Positions 12,466 to 26,000 of a stretch of DNA of 64,000 nucleotides are shown in pieces (position 1 is the stretch's first letter; each line of letters begins with the position of its first letter). A program made the position numbers and the translations under genes. Location of the stretch: the NCBI GenBank assembly GCA_043228905.1, contig JBHGNT010000009.1, positions 17,546,001-17,610,000 on the forward strand, written 5' to 3'. The stretch comes from Azolla caroliniana. Taxonomy: Eukaryota; Polypodiophyta. The notes beneath the pieces were generated by a model, which did no database searches, was not told where the DNA came from, and was given only the letters and a program-made list of their open reading frames with translations.

Positions 12466-13138
12466 TTCTTCTAGTGGATATACTCCGGTGTTTGCCAACA
12501 CAAGATGTTATCCCCATTAGAGGATGCTTGAACATACAAAAATCTCAAAAAATCTCGCCATTGAAAATCATCTACTTCGGCTACAAGAGATTGACATTGT
12601 TCTTTCTCATCATTTACATAATGCTCAAGCCACATGTAAGAAGCTTCTAGATCACCTTCATCTTCACTCATCACCAAAAGAACCTAAGTTTGAAGTTGGG
12701 GATCATGTATGGCTCATAAGTAGTAACATAAAGATCATTCTACCCTGCAATAAGTTGGATTATCAACACCATGGTTCATAAGTTATCATTGGCTAAATCA
12801 ATGAAGTCATGTTTCATCTTGATCTCCTTCCTCATATGGACCTCCATCCAATGTTTCATGCATCACTTTTGGAACCTTATGCTTTAAGCTCTATTTTGGA
12901 TTGTAATTAGGTAGTTGATCTAGAATACGAGGTGAAAACCATTTTGAACTCTAAAGCTGTGCTCAACAAATTATATTATTTGGTTGATTGGTTAGGTTAT
13001 ACACCTAATGATCGAACTTGGGAGTTTGTTGAAAATCTTGCTAATGTCATGGAAGTTATAATTGAATTTCATCATCAATATCCCAATAGACCAAGTCCTA
13101 GTTCATGCATGATGACTCGTGGAAGTCATCATCAATAG
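12466..13138 (+). pseudogene. Ty3/gypsy chromovirus polyprotein, 3' end (integrase C-terminus and chromodomain)
   Basis: One frame reads, with a few stops, through the C-terminal part of a chromovirus polyprotein. It contains an integrase C-terminal GDHVWL segment (about 12701-12718) and an LDLLPHM-x-x-HPMFHASLLEPY block (12820-12890). A chromodomain follows, with YYLVDWLGY and RTWEFVENLAN (about 12977-13050), then HHQYPNRPSPS. Chromodomains direct integration into heterochromatin. The frame is broken by stops near 12780, 12797 and 12910. Everything upstream (gag, protease, RT, RNase H) is missing, so this is a 5'-truncated relic. It is followed by a purine run and the LTR at 13149, as expected for the 3' end of an element. 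Confidence 0.75.
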
Positions 13139-13148
13139 AAAGGGATAA

Positions 13149-13156
13149 TGTCATAA

Positions 13157-13232
<76 letters not shown>

Positions 13233-13628
13233 TAAACTGTAATACCATAGTCATAAAAAAATAGTTATAGAGAAATTTGAACGCATGACTCCAAATATTA
13301 TGTATATCTAAGCTTTAACCAAAAAGTTATCATTTTTAATATTTACTAATTATGGCTCGTAAATAATATACGTTATACATGTAATATTACAAACTAATGC
13401 ATGATGGCCAAAATGCCACAAGCATCAACAAATGCAAGGTTGTAACTTGTGTGTATGTATCCCATATCAATATGTATGGGTTCAACAATGCTATATAAGA
13501 AGTTTCTTTGGCCATTGATGATTGGTTCGATGCCAGTCTTTGGCATATCCTTTTAATCTTCTTCTTCTCATTAATGCAATTAAATTCTTCCTATTCTTTC
13601 TATCTTTTTCTTGGCTATGGCCCTCACA
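13149..13628 (+). repeat. 3' LTR of the truncated gypsy element
   Basis: Starts TGTCATAATTTG directly after GAAAGGGATAA (polypurine-like) and ends CTATGGCCCTCACA, giving TG...CA ends and about 480 bp. It contains a long (GT)n tract, a CTATATAAGAAG TATA region at about 13490 and a CT-rich leader. No 5' LTR is in the window, so a target duplication cannot be tested. Confidence 0.6.
13160..13230. repeat. (GT)n microsatellite
   Basis: About 35 uninterrupted GT units inside the gypsy LTR. Confidence 0.95.
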
Positions 13629-15565
13629 ATAGCCAACTAGAGTAAACACGTGTGATTAATATCATCTGTTACAACCCACAAGAATATTGTGCCATCGTTC
13701 TCTTCAATTAACTTTGATTATAGGTTGGATTAGAATGAGGGTGTAGTAATTGACAAACATATTGTTTTGTTGCATGTCATTAAACTTATGTAAGAGTTGA
13801 ACCTTGCATGTGGTTGTGTTCACGGCTAACAGCTTACAAACATTTCTCCACATGTCCTTCGGCATCTTTACATCTAGTATGTAGCCAAGCATATAACCTC
13901 CATATTGTTGTTGGTATAGCCCAATTCTTTAGTGTACTAGACAAGTACATATAGAAGTTAGAAATCCCCCATTTGTACAACATGAAATCACAATGAGTTA
14001 GCAAAAAGTAGAAACCCCCATTTGTACAATATGAAATTACAATCAGTTATCGAAACGTAGAAAAGTTTGTCCTTTTTATCCAACTTTTATTCCCATTGCA
14101 TGCTAGTGAGTGATGCAAGATGCCATTTCGACAAAAAGTCTCATAAGGGCCCCCACAAAGCTTGATCTTTTAAGTACACAATATACAATGTTGAGCTAAT
14201 TGTCAAAGTGATGCATGATATCTATTAGTCAAAAAGTCTATGAAGGGACCCAAGAAGCTTGTCCTTTCAATACACAAATACATTGTCAAGCCAAATGTCA
14301 AAGTGATGCGAAGCCACTTTGTCAAAAAATTTAGATCTTTATGATGGTTCACCATCACATGCATGCATTTTCAAATCTTTGCCACATTTAGTGAATTGGA
14401 ATGCAAAGGGCCAAAAAGAGTGTATTGGATAACCATGAACCTCCAAAATGAGGACATAATTACGTTTGGAAACTAAATACCAAAAAGGCATTTAGTTGAA
14501 TAAATGTTAACCTCCTCAATGAGAAAATTCGTTATCATGTTCATTTATCAACGACCATAAATACTTTATGACCCATTAACGATAATGTCAATTAGAAAGA
14601 CTCTGTTGTATGGTTTTAGAACAAACTTACACATTGCAGTGTTTTATTACTTTGTCATAAGCTAGAATTCAGTTGTCGGTTTCATTAGTGATTTAATGGA
14701 TATGAAGCCAATTGTTTGTTTCACAATCTTTTTTTGACCTGATTTTCAATTCCATAAGAAACATAGCAACACCCAAATAAAACAAAACATCAAGTTGTTT
14801 CAAAGAAGTCATATATATGGAATATAGAAATAACATAAATACTACGAGTTGAAGTTCTAGAAGTACTTATAAAAGAGCCAAGGGGCCTTTTCTTCAAACT
14901 CATGACCAAGCGGTCGTGCAATGAAAATAGTGGCCGGAAAAGTTTAATGGGGACCAAGTGGACATGTATTGAAGAGAAGAGTTTCATATGCTCATTACCT
15001 AGAGACCAAAGCAGGTCCTTATTGATTTGCAACAACACTATCTTTGGATTTTCAATCTCATCTGAAGAAATAGCCATAGCCCTTCTGTGGGTTATTTAGG
15101 AAAAAGAGTTGTGGATCCAACATTACGACACAAAACATGCAAGAACATAAGAGATGGTCAAACATGTAGATAATGGGGTTCATAGGAAATGACCAACATC
15201 TTAGTAATGTAGATTATGGTGTACATGTATGTACATAAATCCAACCAAGCAAAAACATACACTAGTGGATTTTGTATTGAGGTCTCCTCCCTTTGATCTA
15301 GGCTTCTCCCTAGCCCGCCCTTCTCCTATACAAAGCCTCTCCTCTAGCCATATCCATTATTTATCAACAATACCTCTTTCCTCTATTGTCACCAAACTAA
15401 TAGTGTATAGACTTAACATAACCGTGACATCAAATACTATTGGAGGTTATTGTTTTTAATGTGACTGGTAAACAATGCTCTCTTTGGCTCTTTGTAATCA
15501 ATCTGAAGTTATAAAGCTTCTAATGAAACTACTCATCTTTTAAATTGATATCACTATAGATGCAC
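13629..15565. other. intergenic stretch with short tandem duplications
   Basis: No gene recognised. A roughly 60 bp unit (CCCCCATTTGTACAA-(C/T)-ATGAAAT-ACAAT) is duplicated at about 13965-14060. A unit of about 115 bp (AAAGTCT-A-AAGGG to GTCAAAGTGATGC) is duplicated at about 14135-14310. Confidence 0.5.
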
Positions 15566-15749
15566 GACAAACTAAATTATTACATTGCATTCATGTTGAA
15601 ATAATAGTGCTTCATCCATCTTCCACAAAATTGTAATGTAAGCCCTTCAACATTGCTGACAAACTAAATTATTACATTGCATTCATGTTGAAATAATAGT
15701 GCTTCATCCATCTTCCACAAGATTGTAATGTAAGCCCATCAACATTGCT
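15566..15749. repeat. 92-bp tandem duplication
   Basis: Units 15566-15657 and 15658-15749 begin GACAAACTAAATTATTACAT and end CAACATTGCT. Only about two differences are visible (AAAATTG/AAGATTG and CCTTC/CCATC), so the event is recent compared with the other repeats here. Confidence 0.9.
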
Positions 15750-18229
15750 ATTGCACGAGGGTTTGGCGTTTCTTTCCAATGCCAAAGCCTGGCATCTGTG
15801 AACCATTTTGATCAAGAATTTGCTCAAATAATTCATTACCATATCCACATCTTCCTTGATCACTCTTAACAGAAAAAGGCTTCTGAAGGGTGGAGAAACA
15901 GTGTCAAAACTTGTTTATGGCAACCCCCCAAATAACAGGTTTTTTTTTATCTTCGAATTCAACCCCTCTCAGATTTTGATAGAAAAGCCTACCCATTCAT
16001 AGGTCATATTTGACCTCTGAATACGATAATATAATCTATCTATCTATCCATCTCTAACTATCCTATTTTACTGCTACTCATGTTGTTTGCTATACTGACA
16101 AAAAAGTCCTCAATCATCTTCCACAACATCAACATTGTCAGAAAGATACGCATGCATGCATGCTTCACTTGAATGGGACCACCAGGGTCTCAGACCGAGG
16201 AGGATGTGTGTCAAGTAATGGAGAAGGACAATGATCTTAGCAAAAAAAAATTGAAATTTTGATCAATATTGAAGGTGCTTTCAATATCTTCTGTTTGTAA
16301 GTACTCTCTTCTCTTCAGGATCAACGCAGTGAATCGATTTGAAATTCAGTTATGATTCAACTATTTAGCAACTCTAAATCATGAACATGTTTTACTTGCA
16401 TATCACATAGTGTGACACATACAAAGGACAAAAATAACAACAAACATTCCAAATTAACAAATGAAATCAGATGGAGTTATAACAATATGGAGAAAACTGT
16501 AACTCAATCAATTGCAAAACCCATAGTTAAATTTATACATAGTAGCAACAAATGCAGAAGAGAATGAATATGATGAAACTCACGACAAGTAACCTAATGG
16601 TAACATTGATCAGCATTTCTGAGATAGATATGAAATGACAGTTCATCTTGACAGTAGTATTATCTCGCACATTAATCTAGCTCCTTGGGAATCTTTGGAA
16701 ATGAGATTTTCAGGTAATCATTTTGAACTATGTACAACAAAGATTGATGTCATTGCTAACACCATGGTACAAGATAAAATCAATATCATTTGGAAGCATC
16801 TTCACGCAAATATCATCAGTTAGTATCCCGATTGAATTAACTCTTTATCATTCACTGTTGTCTAACTTGACAGTCAGATTAAATTTTATCTCTATTCAAC
16901 TAGTAAATTGTCTTCATTTCAAAGCCTGTGTTAGATTTTAATCTGATTGCGGTCTCGGGAACACATTGACTGAGAAAAGTAATCATGCATAGTAGGACCA
17001 TCTTGTCAATAAAAGAGATCATTAATTAAACTGATGCATAAAGATCTAACTTTAAACCATCAAGACAATGCTGCTAATAAATGAGATGAGATCGATGACG
17101 GAAATGTACCAAAGATTATCTCTTTCCATCCATTATCTCTTGTAAACTGCGTATCCTCACCTCACCTAAATGGAAGCCACATGAGAGTCTGCATATTGAA
17201 TCTTGTCTTCTTCGCTATGCATAATCATTTACCAAACAGAGATTCGACACATCAATGCAAATACTATTGTATGCTGCAAGAAGAGTGGCTACACTGCATG
17301 TTGGAGAATCACTTGCAATCAACTGATTACACATCAAACATGGATTCTTTAATAACAAATAGAAACTCAGTACAAGCAAATACTTACCAACATCTCAAGC
17401 GACTTCTCTGTCCTAATAAGCCGTACACTCATGATGACATTAACGCGGTCTTACCAAATACTGCATTTGGTTCATCAGGAACGACCCCCAATACCATGGG
17501 AAAGAAGACTACTATGCAAATTTGTGCTGAAGAGGAAATTTCAAGGCTCCGTTGCATAACACATCTTTCCCAATCTCAAGAGATCCAATTCACGGACATA
17601 TAGATTCAAATCATACAGCAATGTATTTACATGGACACACACACACACACACATACATATACATATGCACACACAGTTATGGACATACTGCATGGAGATA
17701 CAGGAAACAGATGCTTGAGGAGATGCATGGTTTCATGTTGCAAAGAAAACTTGATTGTATTCAACGTCTAATAGATCCTACATAAACATAAGAACATTAC
17801 ACAATACAAAACAAATAAGAAGATATCTAGGCTTCTGCCATGCACTGAGAATATGACTTTTGAGAATCTATAAAACACACACAAGTATATATATATATAT
17901 ATGATTTACCATCCTATAGGATCTCTTGAGATTGGGGAAGAAATGTTACATAGCCATCATCAAAGTCTGGATTTATGCCAAGATATGTTATATCCTGCTC
18001 CATATATTTCAAAAGGGGGAGGAAATAAAATACCTCAAAACTCTGGCTTCTTTTCAGTTCAATCAGGGGGAGATCTTCTGATGTGTAAACCCCCAACTCT
18101 TCTACTGCTAGTTATCTTTGTGCATGGCTATTGGAGGGGGGGGGGGCTTCTGCAAGTGGAGAGATCAAGACGTGAGAAACCCAACTCATAAGTTGTCATG
18201 GATTCAGCTCTCTATCTCTCACACACATT
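15750..18229. other. intergenic stretch, possibly transcribed, no gene model
   Basis: The longest open frame is 140 codons (17181-17603, plus), but it resembles no family I know and has no signal, repeats or motif. Short AC and AT microsatellites lie at 17637-17655 and 17887-17902. I see no consistent exon chain on either strand. Confidence 0.4.
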
Positions 18230-18259
18230 TATAAACCCTAACCCTAAACCCTAAACCTT
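18230..18259. repeat. short interstitial telomere-like repeat
   Basis: About three and a half copies of CCCTAAA or CCCTAA units. Too short to be a telomere. Such tracts are common in plant promoters (telo boxes) and transposons. Confidence 0.7.
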
Positions 18260-18346
18260 ATTTTCATTCTTAAGCTAGTTTTAATGTTGGAAGGCCCCAA
18301 GGGGGGATCCCACCATGGTTTCACACCACAAGACACAATAGCGAAA

Positions 18347-18371
18347 GGGGGGGGGGGGGGGGGGGGGGGGG
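18347..18371. repeat. poly(G) tract of 25
   Basis: An unbroken run of 25 G. A shorter G10 lies at about 18136-18146. Length may be unreliable because such runs are prone to sequencing error. Confidence 0.9.
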
Positions 18372-20007
18372 TCAATTTGGACCCAAGGGACAGCAGATCC
18401 TTCATAGGACTTCACTATGATCATTCTATGTCATGCAGATCTCAATTGTTGAGACACTGAATTGCCCGAAATTCTTTTGTACGCTGATCTCAATTGCACC
18501 CACCTTGCCTCAATGATGCATGCAATGCTCAGATAACAAGAAGTAGGACTTGGACATGAGTGTGGGGTTCCCCCAATTGACTGACTTGACTATACACATG
18601 GAAACACTTGTACGTCACCCAACAACTTGCTTCTCGCGAGTGATTATAATAATGAGTGAGCATAATGAGGTTAAATGCTCCGCACATGCATACCATGGAT
18701 GCAACTTCTTGTAGCAAGTTTTTCTTTTCAAGGAAGTAAACGATCCGCTAGCATGCGCCGCCTTATTTAAATTGACTTGTTAGGTTTTCAGGTTTAATTT
18801 TAACCCCTTTTGCGTAATACCACATGCACGTGTGGCAACAATTTTGTACATTTATGATGATGCCACTAAGCTATTGAAACATGCCAATTGCCACGACGCC
18901 AAAAAAGAAATAAAAAATCTACAATGTTTATAGCTATATCTAGTTCTCATCAATATATCCCACCATCTTACATGATTACACTCAAACCTAAATGATAGAA
19001 TATATGTATACTTGTTTTCACGTTGCAACGACATTTCTACGCCTAAATCACATTTGATGTTTTATGCCTCTACCACCATTTACCAATATTGGTGCATACA
19101 AAACAAACTTGATGAAACAGTAAATATACCTACAATTTCAACCTTGTTACAATCCTTTTTCACTTCTTGTATTAATGCTTGCTAGCAATGTGAGATCCAA
19201 GAACATTGCAGAACACAGTTTGCATAAACTCATAGACTGGTGTCAAGATAACAATATAGTATATGTGTGCATCTAGGACAAATGAATAAGAGCTCGTATG
19301 TGTTCTCATGTAGCATGGAATTACATGGAGGAGAGCACTTAACTAAAATATATAAACTATCTTTCATTCGAAGCCAGGATAAAGAAGCTACTTGAATCCT
19401 AAGGAGCTTTGAGAGGCTGATACAATTAGCACACAAATTTTCTAACAACACAACATTAAGACGCTACGAGAGAGAAACTCGTCGAGTTTTTTCAGAGCTG
19501 CATACAATGCAGTTCACATCAACGAACATGATTTCTTAATTCATAAAACGGATTAAAGAAAAGAAACAAATCGCATCATGTGGATATCTGGTTCAGAGAG
19601 GACCCACAAGCCAAATTATTTCTTGCTGCTTGAATAAATGTTTGCATAAAAAATATACCCAATGGGGTCATCATCCTACAGAGCTCTTCCATGATATTGA
19701 AAACTAGCGCCTCCTTCAATCTTCAAAACTGAAGTTAATGCTACAACTACAACCAGTGTTTGGGAGATGCATAAAAACTCCTACTAAATTCCGAGAAATC
19801 TAGTTCATTATTTCCTGCATAGCTTCATACATACATGAAACAGAGACTCGGTCGATTTAGTAAAGATACGTTTCCCAACACAGTCTACACCTAAAAATAT
19901 ATGCTGTATTCCTCCTCTTTTTGCACATGTATACATGTGTATATATAGCCAATGCATGTCCATTTCGAACCTCAACATCTTTACAATAAGAGAACTGGAA
20001 AATTGCA
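18372..20007. other. 3' flank of the RNE gene
   Basis: No coding exon recognised downstream of the RNE stop codon. It probably contains the RNE 3' UTR (minus strand, leftward from 20007). No clear AATAAA signal could be singled out among many A/T runs. Confidence 0.4.
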
Positions 20008-23000
20008 TTAGGTAGTAGAGGCAACAACAGCTTTACTACCTGAAGAACCCATATGCATACCTTTACGTGATAGATTACGACGCTGCTGTCCACTCGATGA
20101 TATCTTTTTTTCACTATTTCCTGATACCTTTTTCTCATTAGATGATACATTTTTCTCACTAGTTGATATCTTTTTCTCGGTACCGACTTTCATCTCTGAC
20201 AATTCAAAACTTCCCCTGGCCATATCCCTTCCTACCTGCAATGTTGATCAATGGATACAATGTACATCAGTCATTTGGACCCAATCTAAGCTCAAGAAAT
20301 ATAAGGACCAATAACTGCCACTTAGTATTACGAACTGCATTATATTACTGATGTGAAAATCTCATAAAAAACGACAAAGAAAGGAAGGAAACCACCAAAA
20401 GGTAGCTACAATGTGTCTTAAGACTGGAAACATTCAAACAAGACAAACAAGATGTGAAAACCATTATAGAAATGATAACATGGAAATGACCAGATACATC
20501 CCTCTCAACAATCCATGTCATATAAATTAAGGAAATGGCCTCAATCACCTTCAAGATTATGTACACCTTCAACGAGCTACTGAGCTGCGCTGCACGTTGC
20601 TTTCTGGTCAGAAATTCAAACATTATTGGGTCCACCCTGAGAAGAACCCTTTTCCACATTCGTCCATCAAAGTGAATGTTCTCCGGGTGGTTTGCCTGCT
20701 CAAATTCATGGGTTCAGCATATTAATGTATTTACATGAGTTCTTTCTCACCAAGAATTAAGAATATTCCTGAAAATATGAGAGTGGATGTAACAGGATTG
20801 TCCAAACCCTATTGCTACAGGCTACAATCGATTAACATGATAGTGATGTTTGATGCTAAAAGGAGCAGAAAACCAGAAGGTTTGGATTCACGAATTATGG
20901 CTTACACTTGCAACAATATTTACACAACGCTCACGTCTGATTAATCAGAATTCAGTCCTCCCACATTAGAAGATTTACGCATTACTTACAACAAGGCGAA
21001 GAATGGCTCGTTCTATTTTTGAGAATGTTGTTTCCAAAGCTTCCACACGACCACTTCCTCGGCAACATGAGCAGGGATCACTTATCATAAACGTTACACT
21101 TGGCCTAACCTGCAAAAGTAAAAGTGATTGTTACGATTCCATAACCCACGGTGAGTTAGACATCCGTTTACGAAAAATATCAACCATCTCACGTTTCAAT
21201 AAAGGATAGTATCTCCTCATTTGGTTACAAACACTGTATCAAAGATTTCACTGCACAAAGAAAATATTGTGTTTTGCTCCTAGAATTTTAGACAGTTTCT
21301 TTTATCTAAGCAATTGCTGTTGCTGACAGTTGCAACCACTGCCAAGATTATAGAGATGTGCTTTAATGTGTTTATTTATACCATCTCATATGATCTATCT
21401 GACAATCGCATCCTTCAGATTTACTCAACAATCCACAAATTAGCAAGATCAAGAAGCTTACCCTTCTCCGTGTCAACTCCATGAGTCCAAGTTCCGAAAT
21501 CTCTAAAATATGAATAATTGAACGATCCGATTGTATTGCATTCCTCATCTCTTGAGATACACGGGTCTCATGCTCTGAAAAGAAAGATAAAACGAATTGA
21601 AGGGTAGAGATGATAGGGGAAGCTTTCCACTTTCCTTTAATCCCATGATAGACTGGGCAATGACATTTATAATAAGTATTTTTGTATCATTGTAAAGGTC
21701 CAAATTTTTCTTGAAAGAGACAGTGATATTTTCCTCTGATCTCATAATATATTGGTCAATGAATTCATAATGCTCCTCGGATTCACCATCTTGATTGCAA
21801 AGCTAACAGATGAGTTTCTCTAAAGTAAGACATGTAGATCATTTAGTATCTATCCTCAGTTGACGATATGAAGTTTGGACATGCGCCATCACTATGCAAG
21901 GGGATCTGACATTTGCATCTCCATATATTTGGGCTTGAGTGATGAAATCATATGGAACATGTGACTGCAGGATATGGCCTGCAGTATACTGGATCCCCAG
22001 TACTGCACCATACTTCACAGTCATACAGCTTACAGAAACAATCTTGGGGAGATTGCAGATGGGCTCGGCAACAAGTCTGGAGCACCTAAGGATGTACCTG
22101 GCTCTGGGGGAAATCCTGAAGCGCCTAACAATGTGGAAGACAAAAGCTAAAATAATTAAGAACCAGAACATGAGAAAGAGTCCGAGAACAAGTCTGGGGC
22201 ACCCAAGACTGACAGGGCTCATGAGCGATCCCCAAGCACCTGAGAACATTGAGGGACCCAGAACCAATTCTGAAGAAACAGAGCATGTGAGAGGAGCTCA
22301 TATTGAAATCAGCCTCTGAGCCTGAGGGCAAAAGTGTTCACTCCAAATTTGTACCCATTAGGGACAAACCATACACAGCAGGATGTAAGCAAGTCTATGG
22401 GCAGAAACCCCTGGCCCCCGGAAAATTTACTAAGGAGCTGAAGGCCCTGAGGGAAGGGATATTAATGAATGCATTAATGGAAATACATGGAACTGAGCGT
22501 GCACAACACATAAAGTAACAAGATAAAGATAGAACAAAAACAAGTAAACTATTTAAATTACTTTAAACCACAAAGATCTACCAAATATGTACTAACCATC
22601 ATCATCCATATCAATGAAATCTATAACAATAATACCGCCAATGTCTCTCAACCTTATCTCAATTGCGATCTGCAAATACACCAGAAAATAATCAGTCCCA
22701 GAGAACGAAACTTAAAACATCCCTAAACGATATAGTTATCCACCTGCCGTGCGGCCGCCAAATTTGCTTCAAGAATAGCATCTGATTTCATATTCTTCCC
22801 TAGCATACCAGTACCACCATTTACATCAATAGACACTAATGCTTCAGTCTCTTGTATGACCAGATAAGCACCATTTGGCAGTTGCACCCTGCCACAAAGC
22901 ATGTTATTTGTGTAAATGCATATTTTGGTTTATGACAGATAAAGTGACTTCCTAAAATGAGAAGGAAAAATCTCTTGGCTTGTATTAAGGTTGAAAATTG

Positions 23001-26000
23001 TTATCGTCCATCCAAAATGGCATATTATAAGCAAACAACTAAATAAGAAGACCATAAAAAGCATAAGGAAAGATATGGTCAGTGCTACTGTCTGAATCCC
23101 CATCAATTGCTTGTGTTAAGGTTGAAAACTGTTATCATCCATCCAAAAAGGCATATTATAAGCAAACAGCTAAATAAGAAGACCGTAAAAAGCATAAGGA
23201 AAGATATGTTGGTGCTCCTGTCTGAATCCCCGTCAATTGCAAAGTGCAATGATCTTGATCTCAAATTTCATAATTTCAAGATATGTTGGAGGGTGCTTCA
23301 AGGAGGGTGGTGCTCCAAAGAGCTATAGAATAAAACAGATATGCATTCACCTTGCAATGTATTCGCTGCTATTTTGTTTGTGTTTCAAGGTGAATGCATA
23401 TCTGTTGTATTCTATAGCTCTTTGGAGAATGTGAAGGTCAACAATAGTATATACATATGTACATTGTATAACCATATGTTATCTACATGCATTCATATAA
23501 CTAAGAAGAAATGCAGAGTCTCCAAATAAATCCTTGAATTAAACTCAAAAGAAATACAAGTTTCCCTGTCTTTAAGAATTTCAATTTGATACCTTTCATT
23601 TAAAAGCTTGTCAATTTCAGGTTCAAGGTTAAACACATCAAATATTGGCATTGTTCCCGTATAAAGCTCCACACGATTTAGCAATTTTGGTGCGACTTCT
23701 TGAAGATAAGAAGTAACCTGGAAAAAAAAATCCAAATTAAAGAAAAACCAAGGCCCACATATCTAAAGAAAAATTCGTTTTGTTCTGATCTTGGAAATGC
23801 TAGTGCAGAAACTCTGGGAAACTCAAGAAATTCCCAAAGAAAGAATAGAATTTAATATGGTGGATAAAATATCCATGAATGTGAAGAATCTACATGGAAG
23901 AAAACTAGAAGTGTGTCATTGTAATGTATCTAGAACATTATTGTACTGTATCCATGAAAGAAGAAATCTTGCAATGTAGTTTTTTCCATCCTCATCACAA
24001 ATCACTAAACTCAAAGAGGAACTTTTTCATATGTTTGTAAAAATAGACTTCCCAATATCCAAAACTCTATTACAATAGATTGATGAGCCTGATCCTTCAA
24101 ACATAAATACCCACCTCGTGGTAAGTTTGGGCCGAGTCTACAACCATCCTATGAACCTGAAAATAAATCATCACAGAATTTCTCAAAACAACTCAAACAA
24201 AATTATAAACCAGAAAGATTGGTGACTATTCAAAATCACTTACCTTCTCAGCAAAGAAGTCCCTTACAATTGATAATGTTTGTCCCATTCCCCTATGTAA
24301 TACAACAGGTACTGCACCATCTTGTCCATTGTCAGCAGCCATAGAAGCAGCCTCAGCTTGCTCTACAATACCTTTCCAAGTCTCCATTAGACGCATCATA
24401 TCTTTCTCTAAATCTTCTTGAGATTGACCTGCAGCCTCCGTTCTGGCTGTTAGATCAAATCCAGGTTTTCTGAATAGCTTAGCAATGTCCTTCAACCTTT
24501 TGCGCTCTGGCCCATTAATTTTTTTGGATACGCCTGTAGACTTCCCTCCTAATCCAAGGACCTGTATTTCTTTCAAGTATTTATAATCCCATCTAGTGAA
24601 GAAAAAAGGAAATATGCCAAGTTTTCACTATTTCCCCAAGTGTTTTTATTTTTCCAAATGTCTCCCAAGTTTTCACTATTTCCCCAAATACCCTTGATCA
24701 ATCCCCCAAAAGAGAGAAAGATAGGATGCATTGACCATATAAAATTCAGTGAAGTAGCACAAGGGAATTTGCCAAGGGGATTTATGGAATAGCAAAAAAT
24801 TATGAGCAGTTGGGGAAAGAAATGAATAAAAACACAGGGTTATTTTGCAGTTTTCACCAAAAAAGATGATGCAAGGCTTTTAGATGATTGTACATACCCA
24901 AAACCTGCTCGATAACTGAGGAAATGCACATACTTTAGGCCCCTTCTTCCCCAATGGCTCTCGTCTAACTTGTACAATTATTCTCATTCCTTCTTCAACC
25001 TTCCTCCATTTTGTGTACCTTTGCCCAAAATTGACAGTGATTCGCTTACTTATATTTCCATTGATCTGGAGTAGCCTTTTTCTCCCTTGCTTTTCCAGTG
25101 CATCACCGTGAAATGAAGCATCTATGCTATTTTCAAGCGGTGATTCTTCCTCGTTCAAATCTTCTAACATTTCATTATCTTCATCATCTTCATCTTCAAT
25201 TTCAAACTGCTCCTCTGGATCATACATATGGCCATGCTCAGATGAAACTTCCTCTTGATTATCACTGGCAAGTTCCTCAGTGTCATTTGCAACAATTGGT
25301 GGAAATGTATATGGATATACATTCTTACTAATACTTAATAAAGCAACCCGTGAGTGACCTATGTCTACAAAAACACCTGTCATGCCAGGAAGCAGCTTTT
25401 TCACAATTCCCAAATAAACATTTCCAACATTAATGTCTGCATTAACCTGTTTTAGGAGCAATTCCACAAGTTTCCCGTCCTCTACGATTGCTATTCGCTC
25501 CATAGTACACTTGGAAGAACTAATTAATATGTCAGTTAAAACCTCCTTATTCTGCTCAATTTTCATGGGAAGATCTGGGATCTTCTCGACCACCTCTTCA
25601 TTTTCTTCAACATCCTCTAACGTTTCATCTGGTGTTGCAACTGATCTATAAGAACCACCCTTCTCATGTAAAATCATTGACTCCATCAGCCAAGGTTCTT
25701 CTCTAGGAAAAACCCTTTTCCTGATGTACTTCTTCAGCTTTGGAGTTAGCCTTACAGAAGACATTTGTTCATTTGTCTGATGTTTCTTGGAAATCTTGGA
25801 ACCTACTTTACTCTCCATTCCACCTGATTCTAGTCTTACTTGTGGGATATTTACATGTTCTTCTTTTACATCAACTCCACCTATGTCGATTTTTTTCTCT
25901 TTCCTTTGAGTGCTTCTATCCACATCTCCTCCACTAGTAAGAAGGATTGATGAGCTTTCTTCTTCTAATGAAGGTTTGTCACCCAAAAACCGCCGAAGAT

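Noticed and set aside
17181-17603. 140-codon plus-strand ORF as a gene
   Set aside because: No recognised motif, amino-acid composition near random, and no supporting exon neighbours. Kept only as a note in the intergenic entry.
18230-18259. Chromosome end or internal telomere array
   Set aside because: Only three to four units, with ordinary sequence on both sides.
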